Source: Pseudokineococcus marinus
Lineage (GTDB): Bacteria > Actinomycetota > Actinomycetes > Actinomycetales > Quadrisphaeraceae
Length of the DNA stretch: 64,000 nucleotides
Reading direction: 5' to 3'
Assembly: GCF_037482405.1 (NCBI RefSeq)
Contig: NZ_JBBHZZ010000001.1
Coordinates: 186,001-250,000, forward strand
Shown here: piece after piece, positions 1 to 8,401 of the stretch
Numbering within the stretch: position 1 is the first letter of the stretch
Layout of the letters: every line of letters starts with the position of its first letter
Notes under the pieces: generated by a model
The model's database searches: none
Seen by the model: only the letters and a program-made list of their open reading frames with translations
What the model was told of the DNA's origin: nothing
Position numbers and translations under genes: made by a program

Positions 1-1
1 G

Positions 2-124
2 ACTGCCGCAGACCTCGAGCCCGACCGCCTGCTCGTCGACGACGCCGGTGTCGTGGACCCCCGGAGCACCGCACCACCGGCGGGTGGACCTCGACGGCCC
101 GCCAGGCGCCACCCCGCCTCGTGA
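2..124 (+). CDS. C-terminal end of an unidentified gene (partial)
   Basis: The frame is open from the window edge and ends at a TGA at 122-124. The visible tail is about 40 residues. It begins TAADLEPDRLLVDDAGVVDP, which looks like ordinary acidic coding sequence, and then turns Pro/Arg-rich. No family can be named from so short a piece and the start lies outside the window. It could equally be chance open frame in GC-rich DNA. Bases 125-307 show no convincing gene. Confidence 0.25.
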   Translation, partial: TAADLEPDRLLVDDAGVVDPRSTAPPAGGPRRPARRHPAS

Positions 125-307
125 GGTCACTGGCCGCCCGGGCAGCGCCCCGGTGCGGACAGTGCCCGACGGACACCTGCGCGGCGTCAGCGGACGACCG
201 TTGCACGCCCGCCGCTCGAGGACACGGACGTGCACCGGGCGATGAGTTCCCGCGGCGTCGCGGGTCGTAGACGTCGTCAGGGCCGCACCGACGGGAGGAC
301 GGACGAC

Positions 308-850
308 GTGCGCACAGTGGTGGCCTACGAGCTGCTCTCCCTCGACGGGGTGGCCGAGGAGCCGAGCGACTGGATGTCCGACGTCGACGACGACGTCGTC
401 GCCAACCTGGCGACGACCACCGCCACCCAGGACCTGGTCCTGCTCGGGCGCGGCACCTACGACCACTGGGCGGGCTACTGGCCCACCTCGGACGTCCAGC
501 CCTTCGCCCGCTTCATCAACGCCACCGACGAGCACGTCATCACCAGTCGGGCGCTGACGCCCGCTTGGCGGGGCAGCTCGCCCGTCCACGGTGACGCGGT
601 GGAGCACGTGTCTCGACTGCGCTCCGGCGACAGCGGGGACATCGGCGTCCACGGCAGCCTCCAGCTGGTGCGCTCCTCGCTCGCCGCCGGCGTGGTGGAC
701 GAGCTGAGGCTGGTGGTCACCGGCGGTGTCGCCGGTAGCGGACGCCGGCTGCTCGACCAGCCGCTGCCCCCCAGCCGGTGGCGCCTGCTGGAGAGCCGCG
801 CCAGCGCCTCAGGCGCACTGCTGCTCCACTACGGACGCACATCCGCGTGA
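308..850 (+). CDS. RibD C-terminal-like (dihydrofolate reductase family) protein
   Basis: A 180-residue protein of the RibD_C/dihydrofolate-reductase-like family, a single-domain NADPH-binding fold usually annotated 'dihydrofolate reductase family protein'. The true substrate of these stand-alone copies is unknown. Family marks are the N-terminal SLDGVAEEPSDW segment, GRGTYDHW near residue 45, and the late GSLQLVRSSLAAGVVDELRL motif. The GTG at 308 is chosen because GGGAGGA lies just upstream and the family's first beta strand (RTVVAYELLS) begins there. An upstream in-frame start would add an unconserved Arg-rich tail. Two relatives lie elsewhere in the window (19805-20395 and 37199-37771). 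Confidence 0.85.
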   Translation: MRTVVAYELLSLDGVAEEPSDWMSDVDDDVVANLATTTATQDLVLLGRGTYDHWAGYWPTSDVQPFARFINATDEHVITSRALTPAWRGSSPVHGDAVEHVSRLRSGDSGDIGVHGSLQLVRSSLAAGVVDELRLVVTGGVAGSGRRLLDQPLPPSRWRLLESRASASGALLLHYGRTSA

Positions 851-963
851 TGACCGTCCTCTGTCGGCCTCGAGCAGCTCGAGGACGTCGGCGGCGGTGA
901 CAGCCGGCCGCCGCGACCCTGCTCGTCTCGTCGCTGTGCAGCCGTCTCAGCGGCCAGCGATGA

Positions 964-1080
964 CTCGCCTCCCTCCCCGTGGAGGCCTTCGGCGTCTCCC
1001 GCGCGCACGTCGTCGGCCTCTCCATGGGAGGCGGCGTCGGGCAGCGGCTGGCCTGGCGCCACCGCGACCGCCCGCCGGGC
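964..1080 (+). pseudogene. Alpha/beta-hydrolase remnant (nucleophile elbow only)
   Basis: A stretch of about 39 codons reads VEAFGVSRAHVVGLSMGGG followed by VGQRLAWRHRDRP. This is the region around the nucleophile elbow (G-L-S-M-G) of an alpha/beta-hydrolase, normally residues 80-120 of a protein of about 280. A TGA stands directly before it at 961-963, the N-terminal core is absent, and the frame runs into the opposite-strand MFS gene. It is best read as a decayed fragment. The flank at 851-963 shows no hydrolase sequence that I can recognise. Confidence 0.55.
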
Positions 1081-1091
1081 GCTCGGGGTCG

Positions 1092-2297
1092 TCACGCGAG
1101 CAGGTCGGGGGTCCGTCGGGTGGCGTGCCACCACACTGCGACGGCCAGCAGCCCGAGGAGGGCGCTGAGGACGAACGGTGCCTGCAGGCCCTGCCGGGAG
1201 GCCACGAGCCCACCGGCCAGCGCCCCGACTCCGGAGGCACCGAGGACGGCGGTGCGCCACACGGCGACCACCCGGCCGAGGACGTGCCCGGGGGTGAGGC
1301 GGTGGCGCAGCGACCCGGCGGCGACGTTGAAGACGCCGAAGGCGGCGGAGGTCACCACGACGACGACCACGGCCGCCCACCGGTCCGGAGCCACGAGCAG
1401 CAGCGCGGGCGCGACGGCGGTGGCGGCCATGGACCAGGTCAGGACGGTGCGGTGGCGGCCGACGCCGATGACGCGGTCAGCCAGCCAGGCACCGCCGAGG
1501 CCGCCGACGGCGCCGGTGGCCAGCAGCAGCCCGAAGCCGACCGCGCCCAGGTCGAGGCGCACCTCGGTGTACAGCACGAAGACGGCGAACCAGGCGCTGT
1601 CGGCCAGGGCCACCACGGCGCCGACCACGGCGAGGGCCCGCAGGGTCCGGTGCCGCGAGAGCCACCGCAGACCGCCCCACAGCCCCGCCGGCGCCGCCTC
1701 GGCGGTCGGGGCGGTGAGCGGCCGGTGGGCCAGCACCGCGGCGGGCACGGTCAGGACCAGCAGCACCCCGAAGGCCAGGGCAGCGCTGTTCGCCACGAAG
1801 GGCAGCGCCGCGCCGGCGGCGAACAGCGAGGCCCCGACGAGGGGACCGACGAGCTCGTTGCCGGCGACCTCCCCGGCGGTCATCCGCCCGTTGGCCCGTT
1901 CGACCAGGCCGGTGGGCACCAGGCGGGGGACGACGGTCTGGGCGGTGGTGTCGCGGACGGTCTCCCCCACCCCGAGCAGGAACGCCGCGGCGGCGACGAC
2001 CGGGATGGTCGCCGTCCCGGTCACCAGGGCCACCACCAGACCCGTCAGCACCGCGGTGCGGGTCAGGTCCGCCGTGACCAGTAGCAGCCGCGCGCCGGCG
2101 CGGTCGGCGAGCAGCCCCGCGACGAGGCCGGTGACCAGCCACGGCAGCCCTGCGGCGGCGGCGACGACGGCCACGAGCGCCGGGTCGTCGGTCAGCGACG
2201 CGGCCAGCAGCGGGAAGGCCGCCAGCCGGATGCCGTCGCCGACGTTGGCCAGCACGGTCGCTGCCCAGAACCGCCAGAACGCTCTCCCGAGGCCCAT
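1092..2297 (-). CDS. MFS transporter (EntS/MFS_3-like exporter)
   Basis: A 401-residue major facilitator protein predicted to span the membrane about 12 times and to export a small molecule by proton antiport. It opens with FWRFWAATVLANVGDGIRL, typical of the MFS_3 group that includes enterobactin and macrolide exporters. The motif-A-like loop GLLADRAGARLLL follows TM2, and the central loop is short. Start is ATG at 2297. No regulator is adjacent, so the substrate cannot be deduced. Drug or siderophore export is only a family-level guess. Confidence 0.85.
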   Translation of the reverse strand: MGLGRAFWRFWAATVLANVGDGIRLAAFPLLAASLTDDPALVAVVAAAAGLPWLVTGLVAGLLADRAGARLLLVTADLTRTAVLTGLVVALVTGTATIPVVAAAAFLLGVGETVRDTTAQTVVPRLVPTGLVERANGRMTAGEVAGNELVGPLVGASLFAAGAALPFVANSAALAFGVLLVLTVPAAVLAHRPLTAPTAEAAPAGLWGGLRWLSRHRTLRALAVVGAVVALADSAWFAVFVLYTEVRLDLGAVGFGLLLATGAVGGLGGAWLADRVIGVGRHRTVLTWSMAATAVAPALLLVAPDRWAAVVVVVVTSAAFGVFNVAAGSLRHRLTPGHVLGRVVAVWRTAVLGASGVGALAGGLVASRQGLQAPFVLSALLGLLAVAVWWHATRRTPDLLA

Positions 2298-2424
2298 GCC
2301 GTGACCTCATCACGACCTGCCCCGGCCCGCCTGGTCCCGCCTGGCCCTCCTGCCGAGCTGCTGGGAGCAGACTCGAGGCGTGGTGTGGACGGGGCGGTGC
2401 CGTCGGCGGCGGTGGTCGCCGGCG

Positions 2425-2913
2425 TCAGTCGGCCGCCCCCAGGTTCTTGCGCATCTGCTGGGTCACCACGGCGTACCCGGCCGAGGCGTACAGGCCGACG
2501 GCGCCCGCGTTGCTCCCGAAGACGTCGAGCTCGAGGGAGCCGACACCGCGGGCGCGCACGGCGAGCTCGGCCTGCTCGAGCAGCGCCCGCCCGAGCCCGC
2601 GTCCACGGTGCTCGGCGTCGACCTCGATGTCGTAGAGGAAGGCGCAGTCAGGTGTCCCCCTCGGGTGGCGCAGCCCGATCCACACCCGGCCGACGGGCGT
2701 GCCGTCGGGCAGGACGGCCCGCAGCAGCAGCATGTCCGGGGTGGCCAGTCCTCGCGGGAGCCACCTGGCGTTGCCCTCCAGGGCCCGTTCGAGAGCGCCG
2801 TCGGCCGGCCAGCTGCCCGCCGCGACCTGCTCGTCGGCGTAGGCGCGGGCGACCTGGTGCTGCCAGGTGGCGAACTCCTCCTGCGTCATGGGCCGCACGC
2901 CGATCGCCGTCAC
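2425..2913 (-). CDS. GNAT family N-acetyltransferase
   Basis: A 162-residue acetyl-CoA-dependent N-acyltransferase. The central beta strands lead to the acetyl-CoA loop DAEHRGRGLGRALLEQAE (R-G-x-G-x-A) near residue 115, followed by the C-terminal NAGAVGLYASAGY motif. The first residues read TAIGVRPMTQEEFATW, typical of GNAT N-termini, so GTG 2913 is used. An in-frame ATG eight codons on is an alternative. It diverges from the esterase at 3196, leaving about 280 bases of shared upstream DNA. Substrate unknown. Confidence 0.8.
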   Translation of the reverse strand: MTAIGVRPMTQEEFATWQHQVARAYADEQVAAGSWPADGALERALEGNARWLPRGLATPDMLLLRAVLPDGTPVGRVWIGLRHPRGTPDCAFLYDIEVDAEHRGRGLGRALLEQAELAVRARGVGSLELDVFGSNAGAVGLYASAGYAVVTQQMRKNLGAAD

Positions 2914-3195
2914 GGCGGCAGCCTCGTACCAGGACCGCGTCGTGGCGAGGACCTCGGCCGTGGAGGACCGCGAGACGTCAGCGGCGGCACGACGACGAGA
3001 CGTCGCGGGCCAGCCGCTCCGGTCCACGACAGCACCAGTGGGTCCCGGCAGGACTGTCGTGCGCGCGGACGACACCTGGCGACCGCCGGCTCCCCGGCGT
3101 CCGGGAGCCTGCCTGGGGCCCCCGCCCCACTCGCCCGAGCACCCGCTGGGGCGACGCCCAGCCCACCCGCAGCACGCAGACGCCGGAGGCCCGCC

Positions 3196-4155
3196 GTGGT
3201 CCGCTTCCACCCCGACCTGGCGGTCGGCCGCCTCATCCCGCCGGTGCGCTTCGGGCCGGTGTCGACGTCGCTGCTCAACCGCGTGAGACCCCGGGGCACG
3301 CGCGGCGTCGAGGACCTGCTGGTCGAGGACCACGCCGTCCCGGGCCCGGACGGCGCGCCCGCGGTGCGGGTGCGCACCTACCGGCCCCGCTCGGCGCAGG
3401 GACGCGTCCCGGCGCTGCTGTGGGTCCACGGCGGCGGGATGGTCTCGGGCACGGCCCTCATCGACGAGCGCGCCAACATGGACCTCGCCCGCACCCTCGG
3501 CGTCGTCGTCGCGAGCGTCGAGTACCGGCTCGCCCCGGGCGCCCAGGCGCCGTCCCAGGTGGAGGACTGCTACGCCGCGCTGCGCTGGCTGGCGACCGGG
3601 GCGGACGACCTCGGGGTCGACCCGGAGCGGATCGCCGTGGGCGGGGCGAGCGCCGGCGGGGGCCTGGCCGCGGGGCTCGTGCTCCTGGCGCACGACCGGG
3701 GCGGGCCGGCCGTCGCCTTCCAGCTGCTCGTCTACCCGATGATCGACGACCGGACCGTCGTGCGGGAGGGCGCGCCCGTGCCGGGCGTCCGGGTCTGGAC
3801 GCCCGCGAGCAACCGGTACGGCTGGACCTCCTACCTCGGCGTCCCGCCCGGCAGCCCCGGCATCTCGGCGTACGCCGCCCCCGCCCGTCGCGCCGACCTC
3901 GCCGGGCTGCCGCCGGCGTGGGTCGGCGTCGGCACGCTCGACCTCTTCCACGACGAGGACGTGCGGTACGCGCACCGGCTGCGGGAGGCGGGTGTCGCGT
4001 GCGCCCTGGACGTCGTCGAGGGGGCCTTCCACGGCTTCGACGCGCTCTTCCCCAGCAAGCACGTCTCACGGGTCTTCTGGCGCGCGCAGGCGTCAGCCCT
4101 GCACGCGGCCCTCTTCCCCGAGCGTCCACCGCTGCGGTGGGACGCCTCGGCCTGA
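3196..4155 (+). CDS. Alpha/beta-hydrolase, HSL-type esterase/lipase
   Basis: A 319-residue carboxylesterase of the hormone-sensitive-lipase family. The oxyanion-hole motif HGGGM is at residues 78-82 and the nucleophile elbow GASAG has Ser152. The likely acid and base of the triad are Asp249 (GTLDLFHDED) and His279 (GAFHGFD). The conserved YRLAPG segment follows the oxyanion loop. Length is normal for the family and no signal peptide is seen, so it is probably cytosolic and hydrolyses short acyl esters. GTG 3196 is chosen because GGAGG sits eight bases upstream; earlier in-frame starts add low-complexity sequence. Confidence 0.88.
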   Translation: MVRFHPDLAVGRLIPPVRFGPVSTSLLNRVRPRGTRGVEDLLVEDHAVPGPDGAPAVRVRTYRPRSAQGRVPALLWVHGGGMVSGTALIDERANMDLARTLGVVVASVEYRLAPGAQAPSQVEDCYAALRWLATGADDLGVDPERIAVGGASAGGGLAAGLVLLAHDRGGPAVAFQLLVYPMIDDRTVVREGAPVPGVRVWTPASNRYGWTSYLGVPPGSPGISAYAAPARRADLAGLPPAWVGVGTLDLFHDEDVRYAHRLREAGVACALDVVEGAFHGFDALFPSKHVSRVFWRAQASALHAALFPERPPLRWDASA

Positions 4156-4373
4156 GGAGCGCCGGCCTGCAGCGGGCCGACGTGGCCCGGTGCCGCACGG
4201 GCTGACGCCCCGGCGCCCGGGCGCCCGGGTGGGTCACGGCAGCGTCGCCGCCGCCCTCTCCACGGCCTCCAGACGGCTGACCGACCTGTCCTCGCGCGCC
4301 TGGCGCACCCGCCCCCCGCCGGCGGCGCCGCCCTCGTCGTCGACACCGGTGCGCCCTGGGGCCCGCCACCGTC

Positions 4374-4619
4374 TCAGGGACGGAGCACATCTCGGCCGTC
4401 CACCGGGCCGCTGCCGTGCAGGAAGCCCTCGGCGGCCCGCCGGACGCCGGAGTGGTCGGCACCCTGGTCCGACGTCGCCGCCGCCGGGTGCTCGGGCGAC
4501 GGCTCGGCGACCTGCAGCAGCGTGGCGGACCGGGCGAGGTGACCCACGACGACGAGCTCGGCGCGCTCGACGACGTCACGGTGGAGCAGGCCGGCGAGGT
4601 GACGCCCGTCCCCGCGACC
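4374..4619 (-). pseudogene. Possible protein-coding remnant, CobW-like at best
   Basis: In the roughly 500-base stretch between the esterase and the TetR gene, one minus-strand frame reads DGRHLAGLLHRDVVERAELV then VVGHLARSATLLQVAEP, ending at TGA 4374-4376. The alternation of DGR-x-LA-x-LL and V-x-x-AELVVV resembles the middle of CobW-type metallochaperones, but there is no start, no P-loop and no C-terminal domain. I see nothing else in 4156-4652. It may be a relic or chance. Confidence 0.25.
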
Positions 4620-4621
4620 TG

Positions 4622-4658
4622 CCCCCCGTCACCCCCCCGTCACCCCCCCCCGTCACCC
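4622..4658. repeat. C/G-tract mini-array, potential G-quadruplex
   Basis: Four C-runs of 6, 7, 9 and 3 bases are separated by GTCA, a short tandem repeat of C(n)GTCA. On the minus strand this is four G-runs joined by TGAC loops, a textbook intramolecular G-quadruplex pattern. It spans the TGA stop of the TetR gene (4653-4655), so a quadruplex could form in that mRNA's 3' end. Run-length slippage is expected here. Confidence 0.7.
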
Positions 4659-5264
4659 GCCCGCGCCCGGCCCGTCGCCGCGGTGGCGCGCCACGGCCGC
4701 GGCGGCGAGGTCCCGCACCGGCGGCAGCGCGGGCTGCGCACCGGCGGTGACGGCGCGCCGAGCCCGGGCGGCGAGGGCGCCGTCGTAGAGGGCGAGCAGC
4801 TCGGCCGCGAGGGCCGCCGGGTCGGCGGCGCCGGTGGCGGCGGACAGCTCGTGGAGCCGGTCGACGAGCAGGCGGGTGTCCTCGACCAGCCACCGGTGCG
4901 CGGGGTGCTCGGGCGAGACGACCTCCACGGACGCCGCGAGGAAGGCGCACCCGCGGGCGCCCGGCTCCGCGGGGAAGCGGGCCAGGGCGTCGAAGACGGC
5001 CAGCACCCGGGCGTCCGCGTCGTCGCCGCAGCGCGCCAGCGCGGCGTCCCACGCCTCGCGCCAGCGCTCGTGGCGGCGCTGCAGGTACGCCGCGACGAGC
5101 CCGTCCTTGCCCGCGAAGTGCGCGTAGAGGGTCGCCGGCGCCACCTCCGCCCGCCTCAGCACCGCGTCCACGCCGGTCGCGGCGATGCCGTGCTCGTAGA
5201 AGAGGCCCTCCGCGGCGTCGAGCAGGCGCTCGCGGGCCGGCCGGCGTGCGGTCGTCGACGACAT
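4653..5264 (-). CDS. TetR family transcriptional regulator
   Basis: A 203-residue TetR-type repressor. The N-terminal helix-turn-helix (about residues 10-56) contains RLLDAAEGLFYEHGIAATGV and VAPATLYAHFAGKDGLVAAY, the canonical recognition-helix end. The C-terminal ligand domain has a Cys in GARGCAFLAA. It is transcribed away from the MFS gene at 5286. The 9-base inverted repeat between the two starts is a probable operator, so the protein likely represses both itself and the exporter, released by the exported compound. Its stop codon lies inside a G-tract array. Confidence 0.9.
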   Translation of the reverse strand: MSSTTARRPARERLLDAAEGLFYEHGIAATGVDAVLRRAEVAPATLYAHFAGKDGLVAAYLQRRHERWREAWDAALARCGDDADARVLAVFDALARFPAEPGARGCAFLAASVEVVSPEHPAHRWLVEDTRLLVDRLHELSAATGAADPAALAAELLALYDGALAARARRAVTAGAQPALPPVRDLAAAAVARHRGDGPGAGG

Positions 5265-5271
5265 GCCCTTA

Positions 5272-5306
5272 CTGTAACGACCACTATGGTGAAGCGATCG
5301 TTACAG
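5272..5306. promoter_or_regulatory. TetR operator candidate between TetR and MFS genes
   Basis: A perfect inverted repeat CTGTAACGA (5272-5280) and TCGTTACAG (5298-5306) is separated by 17 bases. The A+T content is well above its surroundings. The right arm lies inside the MFS gene if the ATG at 5286 is used, and the left arm is eight bases from the TetR start. Binding here would occlude both start regions. Confidence 0.7.
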
Positions 5307-6581
5307 CAGGCGCCGCACGACACGGCGGAGGCCTCCACGCCCGAGGGCGCCGCGCCCGAGCAGCCCCGTCGGGTCCGCTCCCTCGTCGCCTCGGGGACCG
5401 GCCTCATCGCGCTCGCCTACGGCGTCGTCCGCTTCGGCTTCGGCCTGCAGCTGCCGCAGCTGTCGGCTGAGTTCTCGCTGTCCTCCGGCCTCGCCGGCGC
5501 CATCGCCTCCGGGAGCTTCGCGGCCTACTGCGTCGCGGCCCTGGTCGCGCAGCGGCTCATCGCGGCGCGCGGGGCGCGCACGGCGCTGTGGCTGGCCGCC
5601 GCCCTGGCCGCCGCGGGGGCGGTCCTCGTGGCGGTGTCGTGGTCGGCGGCGGCGCTGGCCGCGGGCGTGCTCGTCGCCGGAGGCGCCGCCGGCGCGGCCT
5701 CGCCGTCGCTGGTCGTGGCGGTGGCCTCCACCGCGCGCGGCCCGCTGGTCGACCGGGCGCAGTCGGTCGTCAACGCCGGCACCGGCATCGGGGTCGCCGT
5801 CACCGGCGCGGCCGTGCTCGCCGCGCCCCAGGTCTGGCGCCCCGTGTGGGTCGCCGCGGCCGCGGCCGCCGTGCTCACCGCCGCGGTCGTCGACCGGTCC
5901 GCCACCTGGCCCGCACCGCCGCCGGAGCGCTCCCCCGGACGGCGTGGCGGAGGGCGTGGCGGACGGGGCACCCCGAGGTCGTCGCACCGGACGATGGCGC
6001 GACCGGTGCTGGCCGCCGCCGTCGCGGGGCTGGGCAGCGCCGCGGTGTGGACCTTCGGGCGCGACCTCGTCACCACCACCGGCGGCCTGCCCGAGCGGAC
6101 CACGGCGGCGCTGTGGGTCCTGCTGGGTGCGGCGGCCGTCCTGGGCGCGGCCAGCGGCGACGCCGTGCGCCTGCTCGGGCTGCGCCGGTCCTGGGTCCTC
6201 ACGGTCACGCTCACCGCCGCGGCCACCGGGGCGCTCGCCCTCGCGCCCGGGCGGGTGGCGCTCGCCGCCGTCGCCGGCGCCGTCTTCGGCGGCGCCTACA
6301 CGGCCCTGTCCGGCGTCCTCATCGCCTGGGCCGGCGCCCTGCGACCGGACGCCGCCGGGCCGGCCACGGCGACGCTCTTCATCGCCCTCACCGCCGGGCA
6401 GGCCGTCGGCGCCTCCGCCACCGGCGTGCTGGGCGCGCATGTCGGCCTGCCGGCGTCCTTCGGCGCGTGCGCCGTCGTCGTCCTCGGCGCCGCGCTCGTC
6501 CTGCCCGGACGGATGCGCCCGGGTGGGGGCACCTCCCCTCACCGCAGGGCTGCGGCGACGCCGGCCGCTACGCCACGGTGA
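5286..6581 (+). CDS. MFS transporter, TetR-linked
   Basis: A 431-residue major facilitator protein with about 12 membrane helices. The region LIALAYGVVRFGFGLQLPQL begins TM1 and resembles YbfB-type and chloramphenicol-resistance-type transporters. ATG 5286 is the first in-frame start after the operator's left arm. No Shine-Dalgarno is visible, so translation may be leaderless. The 3' end overlaps the convergent small membrane-protein gene by 14 bases. Substrate unknown; control by the divergent TetR is inferred from the shared operator. Confidence 0.85.
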   Translation: MVKRSLQQAPHDTAEASTPEGAAPEQPRRVRSLVASGTGLIALAYGVVRFGFGLQLPQLSAEFSLSSGLAGAIASGSFAAYCVAALVAQRLIAARGARTALWLAAALAAAGAVLVAVSWSAAALAAGVLVAGGAAGAASPSLVVAVASTARGPLVDRAQSVVNAGTGIGVAVTGAAVLAAPQVWRPVWVAAAAAAVLTAAVVDRSATWPAPPPERSPGRRGGGRGGRGTPRSSHRTMARPVLAAAVAGLGSAAVWTFGRDLVTTTGGLPERTTAALWVLLGAAAVLGAASGDAVRLLGLRRSWVLTVTLTAAATGALALAPGRVALAAVAGAVFGGAYTALSGVLIAWAGALRPDAAGPATATLFIALTAGQAVGASATGVLGAHVGLPASFGACAVVVLGAALVLPGRMRPGGGTSPHRRAAATPAATPR

Positions 6582-6810
6582 CGCCCTCGAGCTGACGACG
6601 GCGCCGGTCGAGCCGCCGGACGGCGGTCCACGTACCGACGCCCGCAGCGCCCGCCGCGACGCCCAGCACCGCCCACCAGGGGGACGCCGCGACGGCCAGC
6701 ACGAGCAGGACGACGGCGGCGACGGCGAGCAGCCCCGGGACCCAGCGCGACCACCGCCGCGGGGCCTGCGACCACGCGCGCGGTCCACCCGTCACCGTCC
6801 TCCGCGTCAC
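6568..6810 (-). CDS. Small two-helix membrane protein, hypothetical
   Basis: An 80-residue protein with a basic N-terminus (WSQAPRRWSRW), two adjacent hydrophobic helices (WVPGLLAVAAVVLLVLAVAA and WWAVLGVAAGAAGVGTW) and a basic tail RRLDRRRRQLEG. GTG 6810 has GGGAGGG upstream. The gene is convergent with and overlaps the MFS gene by 14 bases. I do not recognise a family. The charge pattern suggests an inner-membrane hairpin with both ends cytoplasmic. Confidence 0.6.
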   Translation of the reverse strand: MTRRTVTGGPRAWSQAPRRWSRWVPGLLAVAAVVLLVLAVAASPWWAVLGVAAGAAGVGTWTAVRRLDRRRRQLEGVTVA

Positions 6811-7040
6811 CGCCCCACCCTCCCGTCCCCTGCAGCGGAGGAGGCGGTAGCGGCGCGAGCAGGGCCTGGACCCGGCCCGAGGACCGAGGGCGTGCGTCGC
6901 GGCACGTCGCCGCCCCCGATCACCCCGCGCGGCCCCCACCGGGCGGAGTTCGTGCTGAAGATGTCGCAGCACCCCTCGGCGGCGGCAGGAGCGCCGGCGC
7001 CGACGCCCCGCGCCCCAGGCCCGCACCCCAGGGAGACGCC

Positions 7041-7289
7041 ATGACCGCCCAGCCGCTCCGCCCCGAGGACCTGGCCGCGGACCTCACCGAGCTCGTCGCC
7101 GAGGAGCACCGGCTGCAGCAGCGGGCCAGCAGGTCGGTCGACGACGAGCAGCGCCTCCGCCAGGTGCGGCTGGAGCAGGACCGCCTGTGGGAGCTCCGAC
7201 GCCGGCTCCGAGCGCGTCGGGCGCACGGCGAGGCCGACGCCGCCGTCCCCGACCGCAGCGCCCGGGTGGTCGAGCACCACCTGCGGTAG
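7041..7289 (+). CDS. DUF2630 family protein
   Basis: An 82-residue, highly charged helical protein. The order ELVAEEHRL, then DDEQRLRQVRLEQDRLWELR, then a short basic RARRAHGEAD segment and a terminal VVEHHLR matches DUF2630, a small actinobacterial family of unknown function predicted to form a helical hairpin. ATG 7041 follows CAGGGAGACGCC, a good ribosome binding site. It stands alone and ends seven bases before the convergent EamA gene. Confidence 0.82.
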   Translation: MTAQPLRPEDLAADLTELVAEEHRLQQRASRSVDDEQRLRQVRLEQDRLWELRRRLRARRAHGEADAAVPDRSARVVEHHLR

Positions 7290-7295
7290 AGGCGC

Positions 7296-8333
7296 TCAGG
7301 CACCGGACACGGCGTCGCCGCCGTCCACGGAGGGGCCCCGACCGTCGCTCCTCCGCCGGCTGCGCCGCGGCGCGGACGTGACCGCCACCACGTTGGCCAC
7401 CACGATGACGGCGATGCCGGCCCACTCGTGCGCCGCCAGGACCTGGCCCAGCAGCACGAGGCCGACCAGCGCCGCGAGCACCGGCTGGGTGCTCGAGAGG
7501 ATCCCGAAGACCCGCGGGGGCACGGTGCGCAGGGCCACGAGGTCGGCCGTGAAGGGCACGACGGAGGACAGCAGCCCGGTGGCGAGCACGCGCAGGAGGG
7601 TCTCGGCGTCCCACCGGCCGTCGGCGGTGACGAGCACGAGGACCGGCAGGTACCCCACCGCGGACAGGCCGCTCGCCAGGGCGGGGCCCTGCAGCCCCGG
7701 CAGCCGCCGGCCGACGACCCGGTTCACCACGATGTACGCCGCCCAGCACGCGCCCGCAGCGACGCCGACGGCGACGCCCACGAGGTCGCTCGAGGGGCCG
7801 GGCAGCACGAGGAGGTAGACGCCGGCCGCCGCGACGAGCGCGGTGAGCAGGTCGCGGCGCGAGCGGGAGGCCGCCAGCGCCACGCCCAGCGGCCCGAGGA
7901 ACTCCAGCGTCACGGCCAGGGCCAGGCCGATGCGGTCGACGGCGGTGTACAGCGCCAGGTTCATGCCGGCGAAGACGAGGGCCAGCAGCAGCACGGGCCA
8001 CCACTGCGACCAGGTCAGCCGGCGCAGCGGCGGCCGGGCCAGCGGCAGCAGCACGGCCGCGGCGACCACCTGGCGCACCGCCACCACGCCCGCCGGGCCG
8101 ACGGCGCCGAAGGCCCCCGCGCCCACGCCGGCGCCGAGCTGGTTGCTCGTCGCGCCGACGAGCGCCGTCGCCGCACCACGCCACCAGCCCGCCTCGCCGC
8201 CCGGTGCACCCGCAGCAGGACCGGCTGTGGTGCCACGCCCGGCCGTGGGGCCCGGCCCGGTGACGACGGCGGCGGCGGGCGCACCCGAGGGACGCCGGGC
8301 GAGGTCGGGGCGGGACGCACCGGGGAGGTCCAT
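7296..8333 (-). CDS. EamA/RhtA-type exporter
   Basis: A 345-residue protein with a disordered Pro/Ala/Gly N-terminus of about 50 residues, then ten hydrophobic helices in two EamA repeats. Features such as NQLGAGVGAGAFGAVGPAGV and LYTAVDRIGLALAVTLEFLG match RhtA-like amino-acid (threonine/homoserine) exporters of the drug/metabolite superfamily. It diverges from a LysR gene with 68 bases between the starts, a common arrangement in which the LysR protein controls the exporter. Substrate unproven. Confidence 0.85.
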   Translation of the reverse strand: MDLPGASRPDLARRPSGAPAAAVVTGPGPTAGRGTTAGPAAGAPGGEAGWWRGAATALVGATSNQLGAGVGAGAFGAVGPAGVVAVRQVVAAAVLLPLARPPLRRLTWSQWWPVLLLALVFAGMNLALYTAVDRIGLALAVTLEFLGPLGVALAASRSRRDLLTALVAAAGVYLLVLPGPSSDLVGVAVGVAAGACWAAYIVVNRVVGRRLPGLQGPALASGLSAVGYLPVLVLVTADGRWDAETLLRVLATGLLSSVVPFTADLVALRTVPPRVFGILSSTQPVLAALVGLVLLGQVLAAHEWAGIAVIVVANVVAVTSAPRRSRRRSDGRGPSVDGGDAVSGA

Positions 8334-8386
8334 GCCTCGAGGTTCCCGACGCCGCGGTCGCCGGCGAAATGCGCGACGCGCGCCCG

Positions 8387-8401
8387 CTATACGGTCGCCG
8401 C
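8387..8401 (+). promoter_or_regulatory. Probable -10 element for a leaderless LysR transcript
   Basis: TATACG at 8387-8392 lies nine bases before the LysR ATG (8402) and no Shine-Dalgarno is present. This spacing is what a leaderless actinobacterial promoter looks like. The 68-base divergent region must also contain the EamA promoter and any LysR binding site, which I could not fix. Confidence 0.45.

Noticed and set aside
48..245. Small protein of 65 codons at the left edge
   Set aside because: Arg/Pro/Gly-rich without ribosome binding site, and it runs past a better-looking partial frame that ends at 124.
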